Origin: Pelomonas sp. Root1217
GTDB lineage: Bacteria > Pseudomonadota > Gammaproteobacteria > Burkholderiales > Burkholderiaceae_C
Assembly: GCF_001425705.1 (NCBI RefSeq)
Contig: NZ_LMDC01000028.1
Location: 78,504-142,503 of the forward strand
Reading direction: 5' to 3'
Length of the DNA: 64,000 bases
The notes beneath the pieces are model-generated. The model saw nothing but the letters and a program-made list of their open reading frames with translations. It had not been told where the DNA came from and did no database searches. The position numbers and the translations under genes were made by a program. The number at the start of each line of letters is the position of its first letter. The stretch's first letter is position 1. Below, in pieces: positions 38,949 to 48,699 of the stretch.

Positions 38949-40348
38949 ACGCCTTTCTCGCTGCGCTGCGTGAACAGCTTGGCGAGGCGGGCCTGCTGGT
39001 GGGTGGCGATCTGGCGGCCTATGAAAACGACTGGCGCAAGCGCTATGTCGGCAAAGCGTTGGCGGTCGCGCGGCCGGCGTCGACCGAGGAGGTCGCGGCG
39101 GTGATGCGCCTGTGCCACGAGCATCGCGTGGCCGTCGTGCCGCAGGGCGGCAACACCGGCCTTGTCGGCGGCTCGACACCCGATGACAGCTGCCGTCAAC
39201 TCGTGCTGAGCCTGTCGCGTATGAAGCGTGTGCGCGGCATAGATATCGCGAACGCCAGCCTGACCGCCGAGGCCGGCTGCGTGCTGGCCGAGGTGCAGGC
39301 CGCCGCCTCCCAGGCCGGCCTGCTCTTCCCGCTCAGCCTGGCAGCGGAAGGCTCGTGCACGCTGGGTGGCAACCTGGCGACGAATGCCGGAGGCACGCAG
39401 GTGCTGCGTTATGGCAATGCGCGCGAACTCTGCCTGGGGCTGGAAGTCGTCACGGCAACGGGCGAGGTCTGGCATGGCCTGTCGGGGCTGCGCAAGGACA
39501 ACACCGGTTATGACCTGCGCGACCTGTTCATCGGCAGCGAGGGCACGCTGGGCGTCATCACCGCGGCGACGATGAAGCTGTACCCGCAGCCGAAGGAGCG
39601 GCTGACCGCGCTGGCGGCATGCGCTTCGCTGGAAGATGCGGTCGCCCTGCTCGGCCTGGCGCGCCAGCGCGCGGGTGATGCGCTGACCGGCTTCGAGGTA
39701 ATGAACCAAGCCTCACTGACGCTGGTGGCACGCGAACTGCCGCAACTCGCCCAGCCCTTGGCCCCGGCTGCATGGACCGTGTTGCTTGAGCTGTCCGACG
39801 CTGAAAGCGCCGAGCATGCGCGCGGCGTTTTCGAAGGTCTGCTTGAAACCGCGCTCGAAGGCGGATGGGTTCAGGACGCCGCCATTGCCCAGAACATCCA
39901 ACAGGCCAAGTCCTTCTGGCATCTGCGCGAATCCATCCCGCTGGCGCAGGCGCAGGCGGGGCTGAACATCAAGCACGACATCTCGCTGCCGGTGTCCGCC
40001 ATTCCCGGCTTCGTCGCCGAGATGGATGCGGTGCTGGCGGCTTATCTGCCCGGCATCGAGGTCATCGACTTCGGCCATCTGGGCGACGGCAACCTGCACT
40101 ACAACGTGCAGGCGCCGGCTGACGTGGCGCCGGCCGAGTTCCTGGCCGCCCATGAAGCAGCAATCAACGAACGGGTCTACCACGCCGTGCAGCAGCGCGG
40201 CGGCTCGATCTCGGCCGAGCACGGCATCGGCCGGCTCAAGCGCGATGAGCTGGCTCAGCGCAAGGATCCGACAGCCCTGGCGCTGATGCGGGCGATCAAG
40301 CGGGCCCTGGACCCGCTCGATCTGCTCAACCCTGGGCGGCTGGTGTAA
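38945..40348 (+). CDS. FAD-linked 2-hydroxyacid dehydrogenase (GlcD / D-2-hydroxyglutarate dehydrogenase-like)
   Basis: A 467-residue flavoprotein of the VAO family. The FAD-binding PCMH domain (about 38-210) has VVPQGGNTGLVGGSTP and SLAAEGSCTLGGNLATNAGGTQVLRYGN; the C-terminal domain (about 215-465) has HLGDGNLHYN and GGSISAEHGIGRLKRDEL, where histidines bind a catalytic metal in relatives. It could oxidise D-lactate, glycolate or D-2-hydroxyglutarate; similarity of the end motifs favours D-2-hydroxyglutarate or D-lactate, but I cannot decide. Its end overlaps the convergent RND permease by 23 bases. Confidence 0.9.
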   Translation: MNAFLAALREQLGEAGLLVGGDLAAYENDWRKRYVGKALAVARPASTEEVAAVMRLCHEHRVAVVPQGGNTGLVGGSTPDDSCRQLVLSLSRMKRVRGIDIANASLTAEAGCVLAEVQAAASQAGLLFPLSLAAEGSCTLGGNLATNAGGTQVLRYGNARELCLGLEVVTATGEVWHGLSGLRKDNTGYDLRDLFIGSEGTLGVITAATMKLYPQPKERLTALAACASLEDAVALLGLARQRAGDALTGFEVMNQASLTLVARELPQLAQPLAPAAWTVLLELSDAESAEHARGVFEGLLETALEGGWVQDAAIAQNIQQAKSFWHLRESIPLAQAQAGLNIKHDISLPVSAIPGFVAEMDAVLAAYLPGIEVIDFGHLGDGNLHYNVQAPADVAPAEFLAAHEAAINERVYHAVQQRGGSISAEHGIGRLKRDELAQRKDPTALALMRAIKRALDPLDLLNPGRLV

Positions 40349-43300
40349 CGGCCACGCGGCGGCCGGTCGCGAACCGGCCGGCCTTGACGATCAGGCGGAA
40401 CACGAACCGCACCATCACCAGCGCCAGCACCGCTTCGATCAGCGTCAACACGAAGGCGCCGACCACGGTGAAGCGCGGCACGCGGCGCTGGAACTTGGCC
40501 AGCGCGTGGTCACGGGCCAGCTCGATGCTGTCGTAGAAGGTCGGCACGATGAGCAGTGTCAGCAGCGTCGACGTGATGGTGCCACCGATGATGGCCACGG
40601 CCATCGGGCGGTAGAACTCGCCGCCCTCGCCGATGCCGATGGCGACCGGCATCATGCCGGCGATCAGCGCCAGCGTCGTCATCAGGATGGGACGGAAGCG
40701 CTTGCGACCCGCGTGCATCAAAGCCTCTTCGCGATCGATGCCGGCCTTCTCCTCCTGACGCGTCGCGTCCAGCAGCAGGATGGCGTTCTTGGCCACCAGT
40801 CCCATCAGCATGATGACGCCGATCAGGCTCATCAGGTTCAGCGTGCCACGGGTCAGGATCAGCGCCAGCACGACGCCGATCAGGCTCAGGGGCAGCGACA
40901 GCATGACCGCGAAGGGCGCCGTGAAGCTGTTGAACTGGATGACGAGCACGAAGTACATCAGCGCGATGCCCGACAGCAGCGCCGTGATCATTGCCGTGAA
41001 GACGACCTGCTGGTCACGTGCCGCGCCCGCCAGCTCGATGCCGAAGCCAGGCGGGAAGTCGATCTTCTCGGCCAGCTTCTTGGCCTCGGCCGTGATCTCG
41101 CCGGACGAGCGGCCCTGTGCATTGGCGCTGACCGTGATGGTGCGCTTGCCGTCGCCGTGCTGGATCTGGCCCGGGCCCTTGCCCATGGTGACGGTGGCGA
41201 TCTGGTCCAGCGGCACCATGCGGTTGGTGCCGGTCACGGCGATCGGCAGGCGCTCGATGTTGGCGGCGTCGACGCGGTCGGCAGGGTGCAGGCGGATGGA
41301 CACGTCACGCGCCTCGCCCGTCGGGTCGATCCAGTCGCCGGCCTCGACGCCGGCGAAGGCCACACGCAGCGCCTGGGCCGCGTCGTTGACCGAGATGCCC
41401 ATCTGGTTGGCCAGGCTGCGGTCGAGCTCGATCTGCAGCTCGTTCTGCGGGTCCTGCTCGGAGTAGCCGATGTCGACCGCACCCTTGATACCCGCCATGG
41501 TCTTTTGGAAGTCCTGCGTGATCTGCTGCAGCCGGCGCGTGTCGGTGCCGTAAAAGCGGATCTGCACGGGCTTCTGGGCGCCGTTGTTCAGGTCGTCGAG
41601 CACCACGTACTCGGCACCGACCAGGCGGGCGACCTTCTCGCGCAATTCCTTGGCGACGTCGGCGGCCGAGCGCTGGCGCTCGGTGCTCTTGCCGATGTCG
41701 ACGTAGATGCGCCCGCCGCTGGCATTGGGGTAGGAGGTGGTCGCCTTGGTCTCCTTCATCGTCGAGGCCAGGGCAGCGGCGGCATCGAGCTTGAGCTTGG
41801 AATAGTCGAGGCTGCTGGAGGCGGGGCTGCGCACCTCGATGGCCAGGAAGCCCGCATCGGCCTGCGGCAGGAAGCTGGAGCCGCCGAACGTCACCTGCAG
41901 GAAGATGGCGCCGACAAGGCTGAGGACCGCGAAGGCGGTCATCCAGCGGCGGTGGTGCAGCGCCCAGGCGATGACATGGCCATAGCCGTTGGCCACGCCG
42001 TCGAACCAGTGATTGAAGCGTTCCAGCAGCCGGCCGAAGCCCTTCTTGGGCTGCTCGTGGTAGCCCACGGGGTCGCCCCAGTAGGCCGACAGCATCGGGT
42101 CGAGCGTGAAGCTGATGATCAGCGACACGACGACCGAGGCCACGACGGTCAGCGCGAAGGGCTTGAACCACTGGCCGGGGCCGTTGCCCATGAAGGCGAC
42201 CGGCACGAAGACCGCGACGATGGCGAAGGTGGTGGCGGCGACGGCCAGGCCGATCTCGGCCGTGCCTTCGCGCGCCGCGGTGACGCGGTCGCTGCCGCGC
42301 TCCATGTGGCGCACGATGTTCTCCCGCACGACGATGGCGTCGTCGATGAGCACGCCGATGGCCAGTGACAGGCCCAGCAGGCTCATGAAGTTCAGCGAGA
42401 AGCCCATCAGCCAGACGGCGATGAAGGCAGCCAGCACGGACGTGGGCAGCGACAGCGCGGTGATCAGCGTCGAGCGCCAGCTGTTCAGGAAGGCGTAGAC
42501 GACGAAGATGGTCAGCGCGGCGCCGAACACGAGCGCGTCGGTGACGTTGTGCAGGCTGTTCTCGGCATCCTTGCCGCCGTCCTGCGTGATCTCGAGCGTC
42601 GTGCCCTTGGGCAGCTCCTTCTCGATCTCCTTCAAAAGCTCCCGTGCGCCGTTGGCGACGCTGACGGTGGAGGCGTCACGCGAGCGTGTGATCGAAATGC
42701 CGACGTTGGGACGGCCATTGCGCAGGGAATAGCCCGTCATCTCGGCGAAGCCGTCCTGCACTTCGGCCACCTGACCCAGGCGCACGACCTGGCCGGCGTT
42801 GCGCTTGATGATCATCTGCTCGAACTCGGCCGGTGACTCCAGGCGGCCGAGCAGGCGGATGCTCTGGTCTTCCAGCGCGCCGCGCACCTTGCCGACGGGC
42901 GCGGTGGTGTTCTGCACCCTCACCGCATTCAGCACCTCGGTGACGGAGACGCCGAACTCGCGCAGCTTCTCGGCGCGCAGCAGGATGGACAGCTCGCGCT
43001 TGAGGGCGCCGTTCACGCCGACGGTCGACACGCCGGAGATGCCGCGGAAGCGCTCGGCGAGCTTGTCCTCGGCCAGGCGGCTGAGCTGGGCGTGGGTCAG
43101 CGTCGTGCTGGACAGCGACAGCTGCAGGATGGGCTGGGCGCCGGGATCGGCCCGCGTGATGATGGGCTCGCGGATCTCGGTCGGCAGCTTGTAGCGCACC
43201 GAGGCGATCGCGTTGCGCACCTCGTCGGCGGCCTCGATCATGTTCTTCGAGAAGTCGAAGACCAGCACGATGGTGGCGCTGCCTTCGCGCGACGTGGAGT

Positions 43301-43541
43301 TGGAGCGGTCCACGCCCGAGATGCTCTGCAAAGCTTTCTCGATGCGGTTGACGACCTCGCGCTCCACGGTCTCGGGTGAGGCGCCCGGGTAGGGGATGTT
43401 GATGACGAGCACCGGCGGCTCGACCTCGGGGAACTGGTTGACCTTGAGCTTTGACAGCGCCAGCAGGCCCACCAGCATCAGCCCGATGACCATGACGACG
43501 GTCGCGACGGGCCTGCTGATGCTGAAGTTGGAGAGGAACAT
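40326..43541 (-). CDS. RND efflux inner-membrane permease 2
   Basis: A 1071-residue AcrB-family exporter, 12 membrane helices. Proton-relay aspartates are D400-D401 in VLIDDAIVVRENIVRHM. The N-terminus FLSNFSISRPVATVVMVIGL and the porter-domain segment VLVINIPYPGASPETVE place it in the heavy-metal/multidrug HAE-type group, distinct from permease 1 but of the same fold. It is 15 bases behind its adaptor. Like the first pair it has no adjacent outer-membrane channel gene. Substrate unknown. Confidence 0.95.
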   Translation of the reverse strand: MFLSNFSISRPVATVVMVIGLMLVGLLALSKLKVNQFPEVEPPVLVINIPYPGASPETVEREVVNRIEKALQSISGVDRSNSTSREGSATIVLVFDFSKNMIEAADEVRNAIASVRYKLPTEIREPIITRADPGAQPILQLSLSSTTLTHAQLSRLAEDKLAERFRGISGVSTVGVNGALKRELSILLRAEKLREFGVSVTEVLNAVRVQNTTAPVGKVRGALEDQSIRLLGRLESPAEFEQMIIKRNAGQVVRLGQVAEVQDGFAEMTGYSLRNGRPNVGISITRSRDASTVSVANGARELLKEIEKELPKGTTLEITQDGGKDAENSLHNVTDALVFGAALTIFVVYAFLNSWRSTLITALSLPTSVLAAFIAVWLMGFSLNFMSLLGLSLAIGVLIDDAIVVRENIVRHMERGSDRVTAAREGTAEIGLAVAATTFAIVAVFVPVAFMGNGPGQWFKPFALTVVASVVVSLIISFTLDPMLSAYWGDPVGYHEQPKKGFGRLLERFNHWFDGVANGYGHVIAWALHHRRWMTAFAVLSLVGAIFLQVTFGGSSFLPQADAGFLAIEVRSPASSSLDYSKLKLDAAAALASTMKETKATTSYPNASGGRIYVDIGKSTERQRSAADVAKELREKVARLVGAEYVVLDDLNNGAQKPVQIRFYGTDTRRLQQITQDFQKTMAGIKGAVDIGYSEQDPQNELQIELDRSLANQMGISVNDAAQALRVAFAGVEAGDWIDPTGEARDVSIRLHPADRVDAANIERLPIAVTGTNRMVPLDQIATVTMGKGPGQIQHGDGKRTITVSANAQGRSSGEITAEAKKLAEKIDFPPGFGIELAGAARDQQVVFTAMITALLSGIALMYFVLVIQFNSFTAPFAVMLSLPLSLIGVVLALILTRGTLNLMSLIGVIMLMGLVAKNAILLLDATRQEEKAGIDREEALMHAGRKRFRPILMTTLALIAGMMPVAIGIGEGGEFYRPMAVAIIGGTITSTLLTLLIVPTFYDSIELARDHALAKFQRRVPRFTVVGAFVLTLIEAVLALVMVRFVFRLIVKAGRFATGRRVAVTPAAQG

Positions 43542-43556
43542 GAGGGACCTCCTGGT

Positions 43557-44714
43557 TTACTTGCTGGCCGCCGGGGCCGGCGCCACGGCGGAGGCGGCAC
43601 CGGCGCCTGCGGCGACCCGCTGTGCCGGAGCCCCGTCGACCAGATTGCCGGTGGGCGCGCGCAGGACTTCGTCACCCAGGGCCAGACCCGAGGCGATGAC
43701 GATCTCGCCACGCCGGTCGTCGCGCTCGCCCAGCATCACCGGGACCTTCTTCAACTGGTTGCCGGCCACCTTCCAGACGAAGGCGGCATCGCCCTGGCGT
43801 TGCACCGAGCCTTCGGGCAGCACCAGCGCCTTGCGCTCCGCGCTTTCCACCCGGCCTTCGGCATAGAGGCCGGACACCTGGGGGGCCTTGGCGCGGTCGT
43901 TGAACTCGGCGATGACCTCGACCTGGCGGGTCGTCGCGTTGGCGGCCGCGTCGATGCGGGCCAGCTTGCCGCGGAACTCCGCGTCGCCGAAGCCGTTGAT
44001 GCGAAAGGACACCGGCTGGCCGAGCCTGAGTTCGCCCAGGCGGTCGGCCGAGACCTGCCCCTCGAAGCGCATGGAGGCCGGGTCGATGACCTTGATGAGT
44101 TCCCGGCCGATCTGCACGGTGTCGCCGACGGAGATCTTGCGCTCGCTGACGACGCCGTCGAAGGGCGCGCGGACCTCGGTGCGCGAGACCTGCTGGCGGG
44201 CCGTGACGGCGCGCGCCTTGGCCGCGGCCAGCTCGCTCTGGGCGGAATTGCGCCTCACCTCGGCGTCCTCCAGGCCTTGCATGGAGATCATGCCCTGCTG
44301 GTTCAGCGTGCGCTGGCGGGTCAGCACGCGCTCGGTCTGCTCGAAGCTTTGCTGGGCGGCGCGCAGGGCCTCCTCCGCGGAGGTCAGGCCGTCGCGGATG
44401 GAGGTCGGGTCGAGCCGAATGATGAGATCACCCGCGCGCACGCGCTCGCCATTGTCCTTGGCCACCTGCAGCACGACGGCGGCCACTTCGGCACGCAGGT
44501 CGGCGCGACGGGCTGGCTGGATGGCGCCCGTGATGACGGGGGCGCCGATCAGACCGCTCTGGCCGACCTGGCGCAGGTCCTCGGGCGCGAGCAGCAGCGG
44601 TGCGGCCGACTTGGTGGCGGAACCCTTGGCCTCATCGGGCTTGCCACCCTTGCCGCAAGCGGTCAGCAACAGGGCCAAAGTCAATGCGGTCAGGGTCAGC
44701 GTTGCACGCGTCAT
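43557..44714 (-). CDS. RND efflux periplasmic adaptor 2 (lipoprotein)
   Basis: A 385-residue membrane-fusion protein. Unlike adaptor 1 it has a lipoprotein signal (LLLTAC with Cys20), so it is anchored by lipid. Domains: lipoyl half 1 (ADLRAEVAAVVLQVAKDNGERVRAGD), coiled-coil hairpin (about 105-165), lipoyl half 2 (VRAPFDGVVSERKISVGDTV), beta-barrel and an Ala-rich C-terminal tail. It starts a two-gene operon with permease 2; 99 bases upstream of its start separate it from the NUDIX gene. Confidence 0.94.
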   Translation of the reverse strand: MTRATLTLTALTLALLLTACGKGGKPDEAKGSATKSAAPLLLAPEDLRQVGQSGLIGAPVITGAIQPARRADLRAEVAAVVLQVAKDNGERVRAGDLIIRLDPTSIRDGLTSAEEALRAAQQSFEQTERVLTRQRTLNQQGMISMQGLEDAEVRRNSAQSELAAAKARAVTARQQVSRTEVRAPFDGVVSERKISVGDTVQIGRELIKVIDPASMRFEGQVSADRLGELRLGQPVSFRINGFGDAEFRGKLARIDAAANATTRQVEVIAEFNDRAKAPQVSGLYAEGRVESAERKALVLPEGSVQRQGDAAFVWKVAGNQLKKVPVMLGERDDRRGEIVIASGLALGDEVLRAPTGNLVDGAPAQRVAAGAGAASAVAPAPAASK

Positions 44715-44813
44715 GGAGAGAAGCTTTCTACGATGGAAAGGTTTTCGGGCGGCTCAAACGGCTGAGCTTAACGGTCTGGCAACACGGCGCCAGAGGTCAT
44801 GTACGGAGAAATC

Positions 44814-45401
44814 TCAGGGGCGTCGCCAGTCCAGCGACCAAGCACCCTGTTGCCAGCGCTGCAGCCACAACAGGCCGATCAGCGTCTTGGCGTCCGTCAG
44901 CTCACCTTGAGCGGCGAGGCGATCGAGATCGTCGACCGTGTGCGTGACAAGCTCAAGAAACTCGCCCTCGTCCAGCTTCTGCTCACCCTTGTTCAGGCCG
45001 CGTGCGAAGTAGATGTGGATGCCTTCGTCCGAGTAGGCGATGGCGTTGTGGAGCACGCCGGCGTAGGCCCACTCGGCAGCGCTGTAGCCGGTCTCCTCGA
45101 GCAGCTCGCGCCGGCCGCAGACCAGCGGGTCTTCGCCGGCGTCGAGCTTGCCGGCGGGGAACTCCAGCATCACGCGGCCCATCGGGTAGCGGTACTGGCG
45201 CTCCATCAACAACCGGCCGTCGTCCAGGAGCGGGATGACCATGACGGCGCCGGGATGGCGGATGTATTCGCGGTGCGCGGCCGTGCCGTCCGGCAGCGCG
45301 ACACGATCGCGGCGCACGTCGAGGAAGTGGCCGGCGTAGACCTGCGTGCTTTCGAGCAGGCGTTCGACGAGATGGGGGTCTTCGCTGTCAGAGGTGGCCA
45401 C
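44814..45401 (-). CDS. NUDIX hydrolase, ADP-ribose pyrophosphatase-like
   Basis: A 195-residue NUDIX enzyme with a perfect Nudix box, GKLDAGEDPLVCGRRELLEETGY (positions given by the pattern G-x5-E-x7-RE-U-x-EE-x-G-U), within about residues 90-112. The surrounding REYIRHPGAVMVIP and LEFPAGKLD fit ADP-ribose pyrophosphatases (NudF type), which cleave ADP-ribose to AMP and ribose-5-phosphate. I chose GTG at 45401 because it overlaps the DUF2818 stop by 14 bases; the frame is open upstream to 45488. It is the last gene behind the nuo operon, a fitting place for an enzyme clearing a breakdown product of NAD. Confidence 0.88.
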   Translation of the reverse strand: MATSDSEDPHLVERLLESTQVYAGHFLDVRRDRVALPDGTAAHREYIRHPGAVMVIPLLDDGRLLMERQYRYPMGRVMLEFPAGKLDAGEDPLVCGRRELLEETGYSAAEWAYAGVLHNAIAYSDEGIHIYFARGLNKGEQKLDEGEFLELVTHTVDDLDRLAAQGELTDAKTLIGLLWLQRWQQGAWSLDWRRP

Positions 45402-45690
45402 GGCGCAGATACCTCCAGACAAAGCCGGGAAAGCCCAGCGTGATGAAGAGGCAGGTCGCCGCGGCATAGAACTCCCACCCTTGCGCATGGCGCTGGCCGA
45501 TGCGGGCCTCCAGCAGCGAGCCGAGGCCGAAGGTCAGCACGGCCATCAGCAGCAGCTCCAGCAACCGCCACCAGGCCGATTTAGGCGCTTGGCGCGGGCC
45601 GACGAGCAGCAGCCTCTCGTTGAAATAGGGCAGGTTCGCTGCGATGACGGCCGCGACGAGGACCAGCCAGACGGCGGCGGACTGGTCCAT
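45388..45690 (-). CDS. DUF2818 membrane protein
   Basis: A 100-residue protein with two or three membrane helices (SAAVWLVLVAAVIAANLPYF; LELLLMAVLTFGLGSLL; YAAATCLFITLGFPGFVWRYL). It resembles DUF2818, found directly behind nuoN in many betaproteobacteria. NLPYFNERLL is a conserved-looking segment. Function unknown; location suggests a role in complex I assembly or membrane placement, which is inference. It follows nuoN by 7 bases and overlaps the NUDIX start. Confidence 0.86.
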   Translation of the reverse strand: MDQSAAVWLVLVAAVIAANLPYFNERLLLVGPRQAPKSAWWRLLELLLMAVLTFGLGSLLEARIGQRHAQGWEFYAAATCLFITLGFPGFVWRYLRRGHL

Positions 45691-45697
45691 GGAGCGT

Positions 45698-47179
45698 TCA
45701 GGTGGCGAGGGCCTGACGGATCGCGACCTTGCACAGCTCGAGCAGGCCGCCCGGCAGCAGGCCGAAGACCAGCACGGCGGCGCCGTTGAGCGTCATGACA
45801 AAGCGCACGTCGGCCGGCGCAGCCAGCGGGGCCGTGTCGGTCGGGGCGTCGAAGAACATGACCTTGACGATGCGCAGGTAGTAGAAGGCGCCGACCAGCG
45901 ACACGACGACGGCGAAGCCGGCCAGCCACAGGTAGAACGGCATTTGTGTGGCCACCAGGGCTTGCAGCACGGCCAGCTTGGCGTAGAAACCCACGGTGGG
46001 CGGCACGCCGGCCAGCGAGAACATGAACAGCGTCATGACCAGGGCGAACCAGGGGCTGCGCTTGCCCAGGCCGGCCAGATCCTTGATCTCCTCGGCCTCA
46101 TGGCCCTGGCGCGACAGCAGGATGACCATGCCGAAGGTGCCCAGCGTCGTCAGCACATAGGTGACGACGTAGAACATGGCCGAGCTGTAGGCGTTGGCAC
46201 CCCAGGTCGTGCTGTCGTTGACAACGCCGGCGGTCATGCCCAAGAGCATGAAGCCCATGTTGGCGATGGTCGAGTAGGCCAGCATGCGCTTCAGATTGCT
46301 CTGCGCGATCGCCGCCAGATTGCCGATCAGCAGCGACATGACCGACAGCACCACCAGCATCTGCTGCCAGTCCACGGCCAGGCCGCTCATGCCCTCGACC
46401 AGCAGGCGCACGGTGATCGCGAACGCAGCGAGCTTCGGCGCGCCGCCGATCAGCAGCGTGACAGCCGTCGGTGCGCCCTGGTAAACATCAGGCACCCACA
46501 TGTGGAAGGGCGCGGCGCCGAGCTTGAAGGCCAGGCCGGCGACGACGAAGACGGTGCCGAAGATCAGCACGCTCTTGTTCGGGATGCCCTGGGAGATGAC
46601 GCCAAAGACTTCGGGAATGGTCAGCGAACCGGTAGCACCGTACATCATCGACAGGCCGTACAGCAGGAAGCCGCTGGCCAGCGCCCCGAGGACGAAGTAC
46701 TTCATCGCCGCCTCGGTGGACACAGCGTGGTCGCGGCGCAGCGCGACCAGCGCGTACAGCGAAAGGCTCATCAGCTCCAGCCCGAGGTAGACGACCAGGA
46801 AGTTGTTCGCCGACAGCATCACGTTGATGCCCAGCAGCGCAAACAGGCTGAGGATGAAGAGTTCGCCCTTGAGCATCTCCCGCGAGGCCGCGTAGGGACG
46901 TGCATAGACCAGCGTGATCAGCGTCGCGACGCAGGCGAAGCCGGCCAGCAGGTGGCCCATCGGATCGGCGACGACCATGTCCTGCATGGCATAGGTGGTC
47001 AGGCCGGCGTTGAAGTAGCTGAAGTGCATGCCACCCACGACGATCAGGGTCAGCTGGGTCAGCCAGTAGGTCGGGCGACGCTGCTCGTCGGTGACCCACA
47101 GGTCGACCAGGGCGACCACGCAGCCCATCGCCAGCAGCAGGATTTCGGGGTAGATCGCCAGCCAGTTCATGTCGTTCAT
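45698..47179 (-). CDS. nuoN: NADH-quinone oxidoreductase subunit N
   Basis: A 493-residue antiporter-like membrane subunit of complex I, one of three proton-pumping modules. Helices carry the typical conserved stretches, e.g. KLGAAPFHMWVPDVYQGAPT near residue 220 and MLAYSTIANMGFMLLG, with lysines and a glutamate on the pumping axis. GAGG lies before the ATG at 47179; an in-frame ATG three codons later is an alternative. It is the last nuo gene. Confidence 0.96.
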   Translation of the reverse strand: MNDMNWLAIYPEILLLAMGCVVALVDLWVTDEQRRPTYWLTQLTLIVVGGMHFSYFNAGLTTYAMQDMVVADPMGHLLAGFACVATLITLVYARPYAASREMLKGELFILSLFALLGINVMLSANNFLVVYLGLELMSLSLYALVALRRDHAVSTEAAMKYFVLGALASGFLLYGLSMMYGATGSLTIPEVFGVISQGIPNKSVLIFGTVFVVAGLAFKLGAAPFHMWVPDVYQGAPTAVTLLIGGAPKLAAFAITVRLLVEGMSGLAVDWQQMLVVLSVMSLLIGNLAAIAQSNLKRMLAYSTIANMGFMLLGMTAGVVNDSTTWGANAYSSAMFYVVTYVLTTLGTFGMVILLSRQGHEAEEIKDLAGLGKRSPWFALVMTLFMFSLAGVPPTVGFYAKLAVLQALVATQMPFYLWLAGFAVVVSLVGAFYYLRIVKVMFFDAPTDTAPLAAPADVRFVMTLNGAAVLVFGLLPGGLLELCKVAIRQALAT

Positions 47180-47200
47180 TGTTCTTGCCTCTGCTCGAAA

Positions 47201-48679
47201 TCAGGCCGGGATCTTGCTGAGCGCGACATGCTTGAGCAGCTCGGTGACCGAGTTGTGCATCACGTCGGTGAAGGGCTTGGGATACAGGCCCATGTACAGC
47301 GTCGCCACCGCCAGCAGAGCGAGCATGAGGAATTCGCGGGTATTGATGTCGGTCAGCGCGCGCACGTTGTCGTTGGCGATGTCGCCGAAATAGACGCGCT
47401 TGATCATCCACAGCGTGTAGGCCGCGCCGAAGATCAGGGCGGTGGCGGCGATGCCGCCCAGCCAGAAGTTGGCTTTGACGGTGCCAAGGATGACCATCCA
47501 TTCGCCGACGAAGCCGGCCGTGGCGGGCAGTCCGCAGTTGGCCATGCCGAAGAAGACGGCAAAGGCAGCGAACTTGGGCATGGTGTTGACGACACCGCCG
47601 TAGGAGGCGATCTCACGCGAGTGCACGCGGTCGTAGAGCACGCCGATGCACAGGAACATCGCACCCGACACGAAGCCGTGCGAGATCATCTGTACCAGGC
47701 CGCCGGAGACGCCGAGCTCGTTGAAGATGAAGAAGCCCAGCGTCACGAAACCCATGTGGGCGATGGACGAATAGGCCACCAGCTTCTTCATGTCCTTCTG
47801 CACCAGGGCCACCAGGCCGATGTAGACGACGGCGATCAGCGACAGCGCGATGATCAGCCAGGCCCAGTGGCGGGCGGCGTCCGGCGCGATCGGCAGCGAG
47901 AAACGCAGGAAGCCGTAGCAACCCAGCTTCAGCATGATGGCGGCCAGCACGACGGAGCCGCCCGTGGGTGCCTCGACGTGGGCGTCGGGCAGCCAGGTGT
48001 GCACCGGCCACATCGGCACCTTGACCGAGAAAGCAGCCAGGAAGGCGAAGAACAGCCAGGTCTGGGCGCCACCGGTCAGGGGCAGCTTGTGCCAGGTCTG
48101 GATGTCGAAGCTGCCACCGGGAACCTGCGAGTACAGGTAGAGCAGCGCGATCAGCATCAAGAGCGAGCCGGCCAACGTATAGAGGAAGAACTTGAAGGCC
48201 GCATAGACGCGGTTCGGACCGCCCCAGACGCCGATGATGATGTACATCGGGATCAGCGTGGCCTCGAAGAACACGTAGAACAGCATGCCGTCCAGCGCGC
48301 TGAACACGCCCACCATCAGGCCCGACAGGATCAGGAAGGCGCCCATGTACTGGTTGACGCGGGTCTCGATGACCTCCCAGGCCGAGATCACCACGATGAT
48401 GGTGATGAAGGCCGTCAGCGGCACGAACCACATCGAGATGCCGTCCACGCCAAGGTGGTAGCTGATGTTGAAGCGCTCGATCCAGGGCTGGTTCTCGACG
48501 AACTGCATGGCAGCCGTCGTGGTGTCGAAGCCCGTGATCAGCGGGATGGTGACGAGGAAGCTCGCCACGGCGGCGACCAGGGCGAGCCAGCGCACCGCGT
48601 GCGCCTGCTCGTCGCGCCCGAGCGCCAGCAGCAGTGCACCGCAGGCGATGGGCAGAAAAATCGCAAGACTCAGCAACAT
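47201..48679 (-). CDS. nuoM: NADH-quinone oxidoreductase subunit M
   Basis: A 492-residue antiporter-like proton-pumping subunit. [20 protein letters not shown] and [18 protein letters not shown] are characteristic of the family, and an essential Glu occurs early ([21 protein letters not shown]). GGAG precedes the ATG at 48679; upstream frame lies in nuoL. It follows nuoL by 20 bases. Confidence 0.97.
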   Translation of the reverse strand: MLLSLAIFLPIACGALLLALGRDEQAHAVRWLALVAAVASFLVTIPLITGFDTTTAAMQFVENQPWIERFNISYHLGVDGISMWFVPLTAFITIIVVISAWEVIETRVNQYMGAFLILSGLMVGVFSALDGMLFYVFFEATLIPMYIIIGVWGGPNRVYAAFKFFLYTLAGSLLMLIALLYLYSQVPGGSFDIQTWHKLPLTGGAQTWLFFAFLAAFSVKVPMWPVHTWLPDAHVEAPTGGSVVLAAIMLKLGCYGFLRFSLPIAPDAARHWAWLIIALSLIAVVYIGLVALVQKDMKKLVAYSSIAHMGFVTLGFFIFNELGVSGGLVQMISHGFVSGAMFLCIGVLYDRVHSREIASYGGVVNTMPKFAAFAVFFGMANCGLPATAGFVGEWMVILGTVKANFWLGGIAATALIFGAAYTLWMIKRVYFGDIANDNVRALTDINTREFLMLALLAVATLYMGLYPKPFTDVMHNSVTELLKHVALSKIPA

Positions 48680-48699
48680 TCTTGTTCTCCGCCTCTCGC

